From assembly GCA_030652215.1 (NCBI GenBank), contig JAUSBC010000005.1:1-64000 (forward strand): a stretch of DNA of 64,000 nucleotides, in the 5' to 3' direction. The position numbers and the translations under genes are program-made. The stretch comes from Sideroxyarcus sp. GTDB lineage: Bacteria; Pseudomonadota; Gammaproteobacteria; Burkholderiales; Gallionellaceae. Positions 56,771 through 64,000 of the stretch are shown in pieces (the first letter of the stretch is position 1; each line of letters starts with the position of its first letter). The notes beneath the pieces are model-generated. The model saw nothing but the letters and a program-made list of their open reading frames with translations. It had not been told where the DNA came from and made no database searches.

Positions 56771-57439
56771 ATGCGCGTGCTGCTGGTCGAAGATGATGCC
56801 CTGCTGGGCGATGCCATACAGGCCGGATTGAAACAATCCGGCTATGCCGTGGACTGGATGCGCGACGGCGTCTCCGGAGATCAGGCGCTCACTACCGAGG
56901 CGTATGCGGCCGTCGTGCTGGATATTGGGCTGCCGCGTCTTTCCGGGCTGGAAGTGTTGCGTCGGTTGCGCGTCCGCGGCGATCCGATTCCCGTGTTGAT
57001 CCTGACCGCGCGCGATACGGTGAGCGACCGGATCGGGGGGTTGGACGCGGGTGCGGACGACTATTTGCTCAAGCCATTCGACATGGGAGAGTTGGCGGCG
57101 CGATTGCGTGCGCTGATCCGCCGCGCCAGCGGCAAGGCGGAACTGTTGCTGCAGCTCGCCGGAGTAATACTCGATCCCGCCGCGCACCGTGTGGTGTGCC
57201 GGGACAATCCCGTTGAAGTATCCCCCAGGGAATTTGCGGTGCTGCACGCCCTGATGCTGAATGCGGGCAAGGTCATGTCACGCGCGCAGATCGAGGAGCA
57301 GCTTTATGCATGGGGCGAGGAGATCGAGAGCAATGCGGTGGAGGTGCACATCCATCATTTGCGCCGCAAGCTGTTTCCCGAACTGATCGAGACGATACGC
57401 GGCGTGGGATACCTGATCCCCGCCGGCAAGGCGGGTTGA
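56771..57439 (+). CDS. QseB/PmrA-like response regulator
   Basis: The 222-residue protein has a receiver (LLVEDDALLGDAI, phospho-acceptor in VVLDIGLPRLSG, Lys in YLLKPFDMGELAAR) and a winged helix (SRAQIEEQLYAWGEEIESNAVEVHIHHLRRKLF), strongly of the QseB/PmrA subgroup. That subgroup binds CTTAAG-like direct repeats, as found upstream of both cytochrome units here. One base separates it from its kinase gene. Confidence 0.9.
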   Translation: MRVLLVEDDALLGDAIQAGLKQSGYAVDWMRDGVSGDQALTTEAYAAVVLDIGLPRLSGLEVLRRLRVRGDPIPVLILTARDTVSDRIGGLDAGADDYLLKPFDMGELAARLRALIRRASGKAELLLQLAGVILDPAAHRVVCRDNPVEVSPREFAVLHALMLNAGKVMSRAQIEEQLYAWGEEIESNAVEVHIHHLRRKLFPELIETIRGVGYLIPAGKAG

Positions 57440-57440
57440 G

Positions 57441-58793
57441 ATGCATCCTCACGTCTCCCTCAAGCAGCGTTTGCTGGCATTGTCGCTGACGACGGTGTTC
57501 GCGGTGTGGGTTGTGGCCGCTTCTATCATGTATTTCGAGGCGCGCGACGAATTCGACAAAGTGCTGGATGCGCATCTGGCGCAGGCGGCAGCGTTGCTGG
57601 CTGTGCAGGCCGAGCACGAGATTGATGAGTTGGATACCGACCATGCGCCGCTGCTGCACAAGTATGCGCGCAAGGTGTCTTTCCAGGTGTGGGAGCAAGG
57701 CAAGACGCTACGCCTGCATTCCGAAAATGCCCCGCGAGTGCGTTTATCGGGCGACGAGCTGGGTTACAGCAACAATACCATTGATGGAAATCGCTGGCGC
57801 GTGTTCAGCTTCTGGGACGAGAGCGGGCTATACCTGATTCAGGTGGCGGAGCAGGCGGACGTGCGCGACGAACTGGCGAACGATATTGCCATCAATCTGC
57901 TGCTGCCGCTGGCGTTCCTGTTGCCGTTGTTGGCGCTGCTGCTGTGGGCAGCCGTGACGCACAGCTTGCGTCCGCTGGATAAGCTGGCCAAGGAGGTGGA
58001 GCGGCGCGATCCGGAGACGCTGACACCGCTGGATACGGCAACGGCGCCGCGCGAAGTGATGCCGCTGATCGAGCGTCTCAACCGCTTGTTCGTGCGCATA
58101 GACGCCACCATGCAGAAGGACAGGCGCTTCACGGCAGACGCCGCGCACGAACTGCGCACGCCAATCGCGGCGATCAAGGCGCAGGCGCAAGTGGCGCGCG
58201 GTGCCACCGGTAATGCGGAGCGCCTCCATGCGCTTGACAACGCAATTCTGGGCTGCGATCGCGCCACGCATCTGATCGAGCAGTTGCTTACGCTGGCGCG
58301 GGCGGATGCGCCGGGCGGCGGCATGGCGGAAGCGTGCGATCTGCGGGCTATTGCCGCCGGGGTGATCGCGCTCATTGCGCCGTCCGCGCTGGAAAGAGGA
58401 ACGCGCATCGAACTGGCTGAAGGCGATGTCATCGTGCTGCCGGGCAATCGTGAGTTGCTGCGCATACTGATGCGCAATCTGCTCGACAATGCGGTGCGTC
58501 ATACTCCGGAGGGAACGACCATACTGGTAAGCATCGCGCGCGCGCAGGGCGCAGTGTGTCTGTCGGTGAGCGACAACGGCGGCGGTGTCACGGAACAGGA
58601 GATGGGCCGGTTGTCGGAACGGTTTTTCCGTCCGGCCGATACGCGCGGCAGCGGCAGCGGACTGGGGTTGTCCATCGTCAAGCGCATTGCCGAGTTGCAC
58701 GGTGCAGCAATGCACTTGATGCCGTCGGAGGCCAGGCAGGGTTTGTGCGTGCGTGTGATCTTCGTGCGCTCAACGCACGTGCTGCACGAATAG
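57441..58793 (+). CDS. QseC-like sensor histidine kinase
   Basis: The 450-residue protein has two membrane helices (about 12-32 and 150-175) around a periplasmic sensor of about 115 residues. HAMP, HisKA (RFTADAAHELRTPIAAIKAQAQVA) and HATPase_c (LLDNAVRHTPEG, DNGGGV, GSGSGLGLSIV) follow, as in QseC/PmrB. The signal is unknown; a role in sensing redox or metal conditions is suggested only by the surrounding cytochromes. Confidence 0.9.
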   Translation: MHPHVSLKQRLLALSLTTVFAVWVVAASIMYFEARDEFDKVLDAHLAQAAALLAVQAEHEIDELDTDHAPLLHKYARKVSFQVWEQGKTLRLHSENAPRVRLSGDELGYSNNTIDGNRWRVFSFWDESGLYLIQVAEQADVRDELANDIAINLLLPLAFLLPLLALLLWAAVTHSLRPLDKLAKEVERRDPETLTPLDTATAPREVMPLIERLNRLFVRIDATMQKDRRFTADAAHELRTPIAAIKAQAQVARGATGNAERLHALDNAILGCDRATHLIEQLLTLARADAPGGGMAEACDLRAIAAGVIALIAPSALERGTRIELAEGDVIVLPGNRELLRILMRNLLDNAVRHTPEGTTILVSIARAQGAVCLSVSDNGGGVTEQEMGRLSERFFRPADTRGSGSGLGLSIVKRIAELHGAAMHLMPSEARQGLCVRVIFVRSTHVLHE

Positions 58794-58804
58794 CGCGCGT
58801 TCCC

Positions 58805-60100
58805 TCAAGTAGTCCCGAACTTGGTTTCAACCATCACGCCGATTTCCTTGAGCATCGGCGTGGGCAGAATGCCGCCGGCGCATACGATGACCGCATCGTT
58901 GGGGAGCGCGATCATTTTTCCTTCCTGCTCAATAACGACTTTGTCTTTTTCGACCAATTTCACGTTTGATTTCAGGCGCACGGAAATTCTGCCCCTGTCC
59001 GCCATTTCCTTCAGGCGGTCACGGTTTTTCGGTTTGCCGCGCCCGAATGCATCGCTGCGGTAGGAAAGCGTAACGGTGGTGCCGGGTTGCTCGGCGATGG
59101 CGATGGCTGCTTCCAGCGCGCTATCGCCGCCGCCGACGACCAATACGTGCTTGTTCTGGTATTGCTCGGCTTCAATCAGGTGGTACACGACTTTCGGCAG
59201 ATCCTCGCCGGGCACGCCCAGTTTGCGCGGGGTGCCGCGGCGGCCGATGGCGAGCAGCACGGCGCTGGTTTCGTAGGAGCTCCTGGAAGTTTTGACAATG
59301 AAACCTTTGTCGATCTTCGTGATGCTCTCCATGCGCTCGTTGTAATTCAGTTTGATGCCGGTCTTGGCGATGATGCCGTGCCAGAACTCAAGCAGTTTTT
59401 CCTTGCTCACTTCCTTGAAGTGCATTTTGCCGACGACGGGCAGCTTAACCGGGGCGGTCATGACGATCTTGTTGCGCGGGTACTGGTAGATGCAGCCGCC
59501 CAGCGAGCTTTCCTGCTCGATGGTGACATGGCGCAATTTGTGTTCCATCGCACCCAGTGTGGCCGCAAGTCCGGCCGGCCCTGTGCCGACGATGACCACG
59601 TCGTAGGGGTGCTTGCTGCCTTTGAGTTTTGCAATGGATTCGATCGCCTGGGTGCCTTGCCCGGCCGCCTTGCGTATCAGCCCCATGCCGCCGAGTTCGC
59701 CCGCGATGAAAATGCCCGGTACGTTGGTTTCGAAGTTGGGGTTGACCTGCGGGATGTCCATGCCGCGTTTTGCGGTGCCGAACACCAGCTTGATCGCATC
59801 GTGCGGACAGGCTGTGGCGCATGCGCCGTGGCCGATGCAATGGGTCGGGTTGATCAGCACGGCTTTGCCTTTGATCATGCCAATTGCATCTTCCGGGCAC
59901 GCCGCGATACAACTGCCGGCGCCCATGCAGATGTTGGGATTGATTTCAGGGTGTAGCGACGAGGGTTCGGTTAATCCGGCTTCGATGGCTTCGTTAAATA
60001 CCTCGATGGCGGATGACTCTTTCTTGTATCGCCCCCGAAGATAGAAGAACACGATCAACGCGAGGGGGGCCAGGTAGATTGCAAAAGATTCGATATTCAT
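58805..60100 (-). CDS. ferredoxin-flavoprotein NAD(P)-dependent oxidoreductase
   Basis: The 431-residue protein has an N-terminal membrane helix (about 6-22), a ferredoxin-like domain (about 50-110) and a thioredoxin-reductase-like FAD/NAD(P) module (about 140-425) with VVIVGTGPAGLAA and VLVVGGGDSALEAA. The CxxC redox pair of true thioredoxin reductases is absent. The two cluster motifs CMGAGSCIAACP and CIGHGACATACP each lack the second Cys of the standard 4Fe-4S pattern (Ala and His instead). The ATG at 60100 is a conservative start. It is divergent from the b-type cytochrome operon and may feed electrons between NAD(P)H and the cytochromes. Confidence 0.85.
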   Translation of the reverse strand: MNIESFAIYLAPLALIVFFYLRGRYKKESSAIEVFNEAIEAGLTEPSSLHPEINPNICMGAGSCIAACPEDAIGMIKGKAVLINPTHCIGHGACATACPHDAIKLVFGTAKRGMDIPQVNPNFETNVPGIFIAGELGGMGLIRKAAGQGTQAIESIAKLKGSKHPYDVVIVGTGPAGLAATLGAMEHKLRHVTIEQESSLGGCIYQYPRNKIVMTAPVKLPVVGKMHFKEVSKEKLLEFWHGIIAKTGIKLNYNERMESITKIDKGFIVKTSRSSYETSAVLLAIGRRGTPRKLGVPGEDLPKVVYHLIEAEQYQNKHVLVVGGGDSALEAAIAIAEQPGTTVTLSYRSDAFGRGKPKNRDRLKEMADRGRISVRLKSNVKLVEKDKVVIEQEGKMIALPNDAVIVCAGGILPTPMLKEIGVMVETKFGTT

Positions 60101-60651
60101 AATAACCGTGGTAAGGAGGCAAATTGTGGATCGGGTTTCTGTTCGAAATTTCCAAGCTGCACCGGACTGTCCGCCCGCAGTCAGCAGGGGCATTCTATGG
60201 CGTGCTCGCACATCTGACAATTTGAAGCCGAGATTCGTTCATTTGCATGATGAGCTGTTTCGCCATTCCTGTTGAGCAACCAGCCTGTTTGCCTGAAACG
60301 GGGCGCCCAAATGTAATTTTCGCAGGATAAAATCTTGCCGCGAAACCGGGTTGTTGAATTCCCCTGCAAAAAAAAGTGCTTAAGCTTTTCTTAAGCTTGC
60401 TCCTATATTGTCAGAATCGAATAGTGCATGAGTGAATTCTTTAGCCATTTCAACAATATGGTTGTTGGTGGGGGGCGGAAAGCCATGCAATGGAACTCGG
60501 CATATATTCGTTTGCCGGAGACTGACGCAAAGCGACCTGTCGGGCAACATTGGTTTGTGCAGCAAGGCCAATTAGGTTGCCGGCTTGAAAGTGGTGTGTG
60601 TGCGGGAGACTCGCCCGGGCGAAGGGTTATTTAAGAAATTATGCAAAACAA
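60101..60651. other. 551-bp divergent promoter region
   Basis: It holds the CTTAAG box and -10 element at 60379-60409. A possible 68-codon frame at 60428-60634 lacks a ribosome site and resembles nothing known. The 240-base stretch downstream of the putative -10 would be a long 5' leader for the cytochrome operon. Nothing else was recognised. Confidence 0.45.
60379..60409 (+). promoter_or_regulatory. PmrA/QseB-type box and -10 of the cytochrome operon
   Basis: CTTAAG at 60379-60384 and 60390-60395 are separated by five bases, and TATATT lies 8 bases beyond (60404-60409). CTTAAG is its own complement, so the box could also act on the divergent oxidoreductase gene. Same layout as 56041-56071. 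Confidence 0.68.
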
Positions 60652-61548
60652 ATGAGAACAAATACTCAATCGGAACATCTGCACTGGATGCTGTTCATCG
60701 GCGTTGTGGGTGCCATTACGTTCGGGGGCTATTTCGTTCTGTACCCGCAAACGCTATACAAGCCGGGCGAGGAACTGTTCGATTTTGGATACAACCTCGG
60801 CTTGGCCGGCGGTTTGATGATGCTGGTGCTGCTGCTTTATCCCTTGCGTAAGCGCGTCAAGCTCTTCGATAAAATCGGATTTCTGCCGTCCTGGTTCAAA
60901 TGGCACATGGTGCTGGGCATTCTGGGGCCGCTGACCATTCTGTTTCATTCCACTTATCATGTGTATATCCCTTTCATCCACCCCATGGGTTCCCCGAATG
61001 CGGCGGTGGCAATGCTGTGCATGGTGCTGGTTTCGGGCAGCGGAACGTTCGGCCGATTTTTCTATACCAAAATCCACCACGGTCTTTACGGGCGCGTGGC
61101 CACGGTGAACGAGCTGCAGGCCGGACTGGAGCAATCCGGTGATGTAAAGTCGCTGTTCAGTTTCGCCCCGGCAGTGGAGAAAGCACTGGAAGACTTCCGT
61201 GTGCGCGCCGACAAATATGCACGGCAGTCGGGCGCTGGATTCGTGAATTTCATTACGGTGGGCTTTCAGACCGCGCTGTTGTCCAGGTCGCTCTCCAGGG
61301 AGTTGCGCCAGGCCATGCAGGCGCAGGCTGCGCAGAACAATTTCAGCGCCGCGCAGATGGAAAGCATGGAGGCATTGTTCGAGGACTATCGGGACAAGAT
61401 CGCTTCCTACCTCAAGGCGGTCCGCGACGCCGCGCAATTTCACACCTACGAGAGAATGTTCTCGTGGTGGCACATTTTTCACATCCCGCTGGTTTACATG
61501 ATGGTGTTCAGCGCCCTTTATCATGTTTACGCGGTTCACGCATATTGA
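60652..61548 (+). CDS. b-type cytochrome-like membrane protein
   Basis: The 298-residue protein has about five membrane helices with His residues placed like haem ligands: FKWHMVLGILGPLTILFHSTYHVYIPFIH, TKIHHGLYG and WWHIFHIPLVYMMVFSALYHVYAVH. A soluble helical insert (about 150-245) sits between them. It resembles ferric-reductase-type/cytochrome b561-like membrane subunits; I cannot name the family. The ATG at 60652 is the first with the helical start. It leads an operon with the multihaem cytochromes and could pass electrons across the inner membrane. Confidence 0.72.
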   Translation: MRTNTQSEHLHWMLFIGVVGAITFGGYFVLYPQTLYKPGEELFDFGYNLGLAGGLMMLVLLLYPLRKRVKLFDKIGFLPSWFKWHMVLGILGPLTILFHSTYHVYIPFIHPMGSPNAAVAMLCMVLVSGSGTFGRFFYTKIHHGLYGRVATVNELQAGLEQSGDVKSLFSFAPAVEKALEDFRVRADKYARQSGAGFVNFITVGFQTALLSRSLSRELRQAMQAQAAQNNFSAAQMESMEALFEDYRDKIASYLKAVRDAAQFHTYERMFSWWHIFHIPLVYMMVFSALYHVYAVHAY

Positions 61549-61564
61549 AGCGGGGCGCAGGCAA

Positions 61565-63151
61565 ATGATGGCGCTCTTACGTACCCTTGCACTTGCAAGC
61601 TTCCTGCTTGCGCTTCCCCTGCAGGCGCAGGCTAACAAGTTGCTCATGCCGGGCGATGTCATCAAGGGTCATGCCAAGGAAGAAGAAGCCTGCGAGAAGT
61701 GCCACAAGAAATTCGACAAGGCGGCGCAATCGGGCCTGTGTGCCGATTGCCACAAGGAAGTCGGCAAGGATATCGCCGATAAAAAGGGTTTTCATGGACG
61801 GGCGGAGCCGGGCAAGGAATGCAAGGAATGCCACCCCGACCACAAGGGGCGCGACGCCAAGGTTGCGGAATTCGATCACGACAAGTTCGATCACGCCAAG
61901 ACGGACTATCCGTTAAAGGGCGGTCACCTGAACGAGAAAGTGAAGTGCAAGGACTGTCACAAGCCGGAAAAGAAATTCCGCGAAGCCCCCAGTTACTGCA
62001 ACGAGTGCCACAAGAAAGACGACAAGCACAAGGGAGGCCTAGGCACGGACTGCGCGAAGTGCCATGTCGAAAAAGACTGGAAGACGACCGAATTTAACCA
62101 CGACAAGACCAAGTTCAAGTTGACGGGCAAGCACAATGACGTGAAATGCGCCAAGTGCCACATCGACAACAAGTTCAAGGACACACCGCTGGACTGCAAG
62201 TCGTGCCACAAGAAGGACGACGACAAGGCGCACAAGGGCAAGCTCGGTCCGAAGTGCGAATCCTGCCACACAGCGAAGGACTGGAAAGAGGTTCTGTTCG
62301 ATCACGACAAGAAGACCAAGTATCCGCTGCTCGGCAAGCACAAGGAAGTGAAGTGCGACAAGTGTCACATCGACAAGAAGTACAAGGACACGCCCAAGGC
62401 ATGCAGCTCCTGCCACAAGAAGGATGACGAAAAGGCGCACAAGAACAAATTCGGCAGCAAATGCGAGACTTGTCACACCGAAAAGGATTGGAAGGAAAGC
62501 ATATTCAATCACGACAAGACCAAATTCAAATTGCTGGGCAAGCACCAGAAAGCCAAGTGCGTGACTTGCCACAAGGGCGATCTGTACAAGGACAAGATCA
62601 AGGACATGACCTGTCTTGCCTGTCATGAAAAGGACGACAAGCACAAAGGCCAGGAAGGCAAGAAGTGCGAGACATGCCATAACGAGGAGCTGTGGACCAA
62701 GACCACTTTCAATCACAACAAGATGTCGACCTACCCGTTGCTGGGGCGGCATGCACTGGTGGCTTGCAAGAAGTGCCATGCTGCGCCGACCTTCAAGGAT
62801 GCGAAGTCGGACTGCTGGTCGTGCCATGAGAAGGACGATGTGCACAAACGCAAGCTGGGTACGGAATGCCAGACTTGCCACAATGCGCGCGACTGGAAGG
62901 CGTGGGACTTCGACCACAACAAGACCGGCTTCAGGCTGGACGGGGCGCACAAAAAAGGCGCCAACAACTGCTACGCCTGCCACAAGCGTCCGATGGACAA
63001 GAAGGTGCTGGTAATCAATACCTGCGGCGGTTGCCATGATCGTGACGATGTCCACAACGGCAGCTTCGGCGACCGTTGCGAGCGGTGTCATATAGGCAAC
63101 GATTGGAAGCAAATCAAGATAGGCGTAACCACAAGCTCGCGCAAAAAATAG
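61565..63151 (+). CDS. exported 21-haem cytochrome c made of seven tri-haem modules
   Basis: The 528-residue protein has a signal peptide (about 1-24, QAQAN) and 21 CxxCH motifs, with no other recognisable domain. They fall into seven repeats of about 65-70 residues, each with three haems and a shared frame (GKH..VKC..CH, FKDTP..C.SCHKKDD, HKG..G..C.TCH, DWK..FNHDK). This resembles cytochrome c7-type modules. It is very rich in Lys and Asp. No membrane helix follows the signal, so it is probably periplasmic. It is followed by another multihaem gene, a pair compatible with porin-cytochrome conduits of iron oxidisers (for example PCC3), which is inference. Confidence 0.93.
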   Translation: MMALLRTLALASFLLALPLQAQANKLLMPGDVIKGHAKEEEACEKCHKKFDKAAQSGLCADCHKEVGKDIADKKGFHGRAEPGKECKECHPDHKGRDAKVAEFDHDKFDHAKTDYPLKGGHLNEKVKCKDCHKPEKKFREAPSYCNECHKKDDKHKGGLGTDCAKCHVEKDWKTTEFNHDKTKFKLTGKHNDVKCAKCHIDNKFKDTPLDCKSCHKKDDDKAHKGKLGPKCESCHTAKDWKEVLFDHDKKTKYPLLGKHKEVKCDKCHIDKKYKDTPKACSSCHKKDDEKAHKNKFGSKCETCHTEKDWKESIFNHDKTKFKLLGKHQKAKCVTCHKGDLYKDKIKDMTCLACHEKDDKHKGQEGKKCETCHNEELWTKTTFNHNKMSTYPLLGRHALVACKKCHAAPTFKDAKSDCWSCHEKDDVHKRKLGTECQTCHNARDWKAWDFDHNKTGFRLDGAHKKGANNCYACHKRPMDKKVLVINTCGGCHDRDDVHNGSFGDRCERCHIGNDWKQIKIGVTTSSRKK

Positions 63152-63196
63152 TATGCGGGCTGTGGGGCGGAAACGTTAATCGAGGGAGGGTGGATC

Positions 63197-64000
63197 ATGA
63201 AACGACTGTTGACGATATTGGGTAATGTGCTTGCAGCGGTGCTAACCGTGTTTGCATTGCAGGCGAGTGCGGCGCCGCAAATGGCCGGGCGCGACTTCAG
63301 CCACATGACCACCGGCTTTCCGTTAACTGGAGTGCATGCAACTGCGGCGTGCGAAACCTGCCACGTGGCCGGGGTGTTCAAAGGCACGGCGAGGAATTGC
63401 GACGGTTGCCATGCCCTGGGCCGGCGCGTCGTGGCAACGCCCAAATCCAGCAACCACATCGTGACCGATGCGGAGTGCGATACCTGCCATTTCAATGCCG
63501 CCACGTTTCTGGGGGCGCGTTACAACCACGGCAATGCACAGCCCGGACAGTGCATGAGTTGCCATAACGGCAGGCTGTCCACGGCCAAACCGGCGAGCCA
63601 CAACAGCGGAAACAAAGCGACCAATTCCTGCGACCAATGCCACCGTTCCTACACTTGGCTGCCGGCGAGCTGGAATCACATCGGTGTGGCACCCGGGACT
63701 TGTGCAAATGCGGGTTGCCATGTGCAGGGCTCCAACCAATATTTCCGGGGTTCAACCCATACCGGATTCCAACTGTCCCATCCCGTGTGCGACGATTGTC
63801 ACAACATGTATGCCTGGAGTCCTGCCCCGTACAAGCACAACAGCCCGGCGCTGTGTTCGAGTTGCCACAACGGGACAACCGCCACCGGCAAAGGGCCGAG
63901 CCACGGATACACGACAGCCGAATGCAATACCTGCCACAGAAATACGATTAGCTGGGCGGGCGCCAGTTATCACTCGGGCGCCGTGGCGGGCATCTGCGGG
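63197..64000 (+). CDS. multihaem cytochrome c (5' part, runs off window)
   Basis: The frame is open from the ATG at 63197 to the window end (268 codons). A signal peptide (1-26, QASAAP) is followed by eight CxxCH motifs (CETCH, CDGCH, CDTCH, CMSCH, CDQCH, CDDCH, CSSCH, CNTCH) and one unusual CX4CH (CANAGCH, about residue 178). It has NHG.A...C.SCHNG modules, unlike the Lys-rich protein upstream, and could be an outer-surface partner. GAGGGAGGGTGGATC precedes the ATG. Its full haem number is unknown. Confidence 0.9.
   Translation, partial: MKRLLTILGNVLAAVLTVFALQASAAPQMAGRDFSHMTTGFPLTGVHATAACETCHVAGVFKGTARNCDGCHALGRRVVATPKSSNHIVTDAECDTCHFNAATFLGARYNHGNAQPGQCMSCHNGRLSTAKPASHNSGNKATNSCDQCHRSYTWLPASWNHIGVAPGTCANAGCHVQGSNQYFRGSTHTGFQLSHPVCDDCHNMYAWSPAPYKHNSPALCSSCHNGTTATGKGPSHGYTTAECNTCHRNTISWAGASYHSGAVAGICG

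Noticed and set aside
60428-60634. 68-codon frame upstream of the cytochrome operon as a leader peptide gene
   Set aside because: No ribosome site, no recognisable sequence, and it lies in a region better explained as a 5' leader.

Overview
The window looks like chromosomal DNA of a betaproteobacterium. The yebC-ruvC-(ubiA)-ruvA-ruvB and ybgC-tolQRAB-pal-cpoB-queE-queC order, the type II secretion genes, and the number of c-type cytochromes and two-component systems all fit. The multiheme cytochrome cluster at the right edge suggests a Gallionella/Sideroxydans-like neutrophilic iron oxidiser, but that assignment is inference. Many genes overlap by four bases (ATGA, GTGA, TTGA and even CTGA).

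Layout. 1-331: 3' end of a lysine/alanine-rich histone H1-like gene made of 60-bp tandem repeats. 634-8287: HDOD protein, membrane PAS-GGDEF-EAL protein, MgtE, a secreted trypsin-like protease overlapping an FHA membrane protein, and an SdpI-like protein. 8332-13003: an OmpR/EnvZ-type system facing a run of exported proteins (RDQ-repeat protein, DUF2202 lipoprotein, Gly/Arg-tailed protein, outer-membrane barrel). 13000-15907: remnant of a duplicated gene, membrane protein, mtgA, aroE. 16121-19398: a second OmpR-type system divergent from a Spy/CpxP-like gene. 19464-22601: a large hybrid sensor kinase.

22731-38135, all minus strand: a complete type II secretion set in two blocks, gspCDEF and gspGHIJKLMN. 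Between them, in the same direction, lie a PhoX-like lipoprotein and a di-haem peroxidase-like lipoprotein. 38215-41663: a metal-uptake cluster (ZnuB, ZnuA, outer-membrane protein, DUF2946-like protein) with no ATPase. 41705-45438: TonB-like protein, RNB ribonuclease, EF-hand protein, mono-haem cytochrome c. 45593-55974: yebC, ruvC, a prenyltransferase gene broken by an in-frame TAG, ruvAB, the tol-pal locus, queEC, tRNA-Lys and tRNA-Thr.

56041-64000 is the most interesting part: di-haem cytochrome, QseBC/PmrAB-like two-component system, ferredoxin-flavoprotein oxidoreductase, b-type membrane cytochrome, a 21-haem cytochrome built from seven tri-haem modules, and a second multihaem cytochrome running off the edge. 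Two exact CTTAAG-N5-CTTAAG direct repeats (PmrA/QseB-type boxes), each 8 bp before a -10-like hexamer, lie upstream of the two cytochrome transcription units. I read this as a two-component-regulated electron-transfer module, possibly for extracellular electron transfer.

Intergenic DNA carries several families of dispersed inverted repeats. Two of them appear to have become coding sequence, as the N-terminal leader of GspI and the first residues of RuvC.
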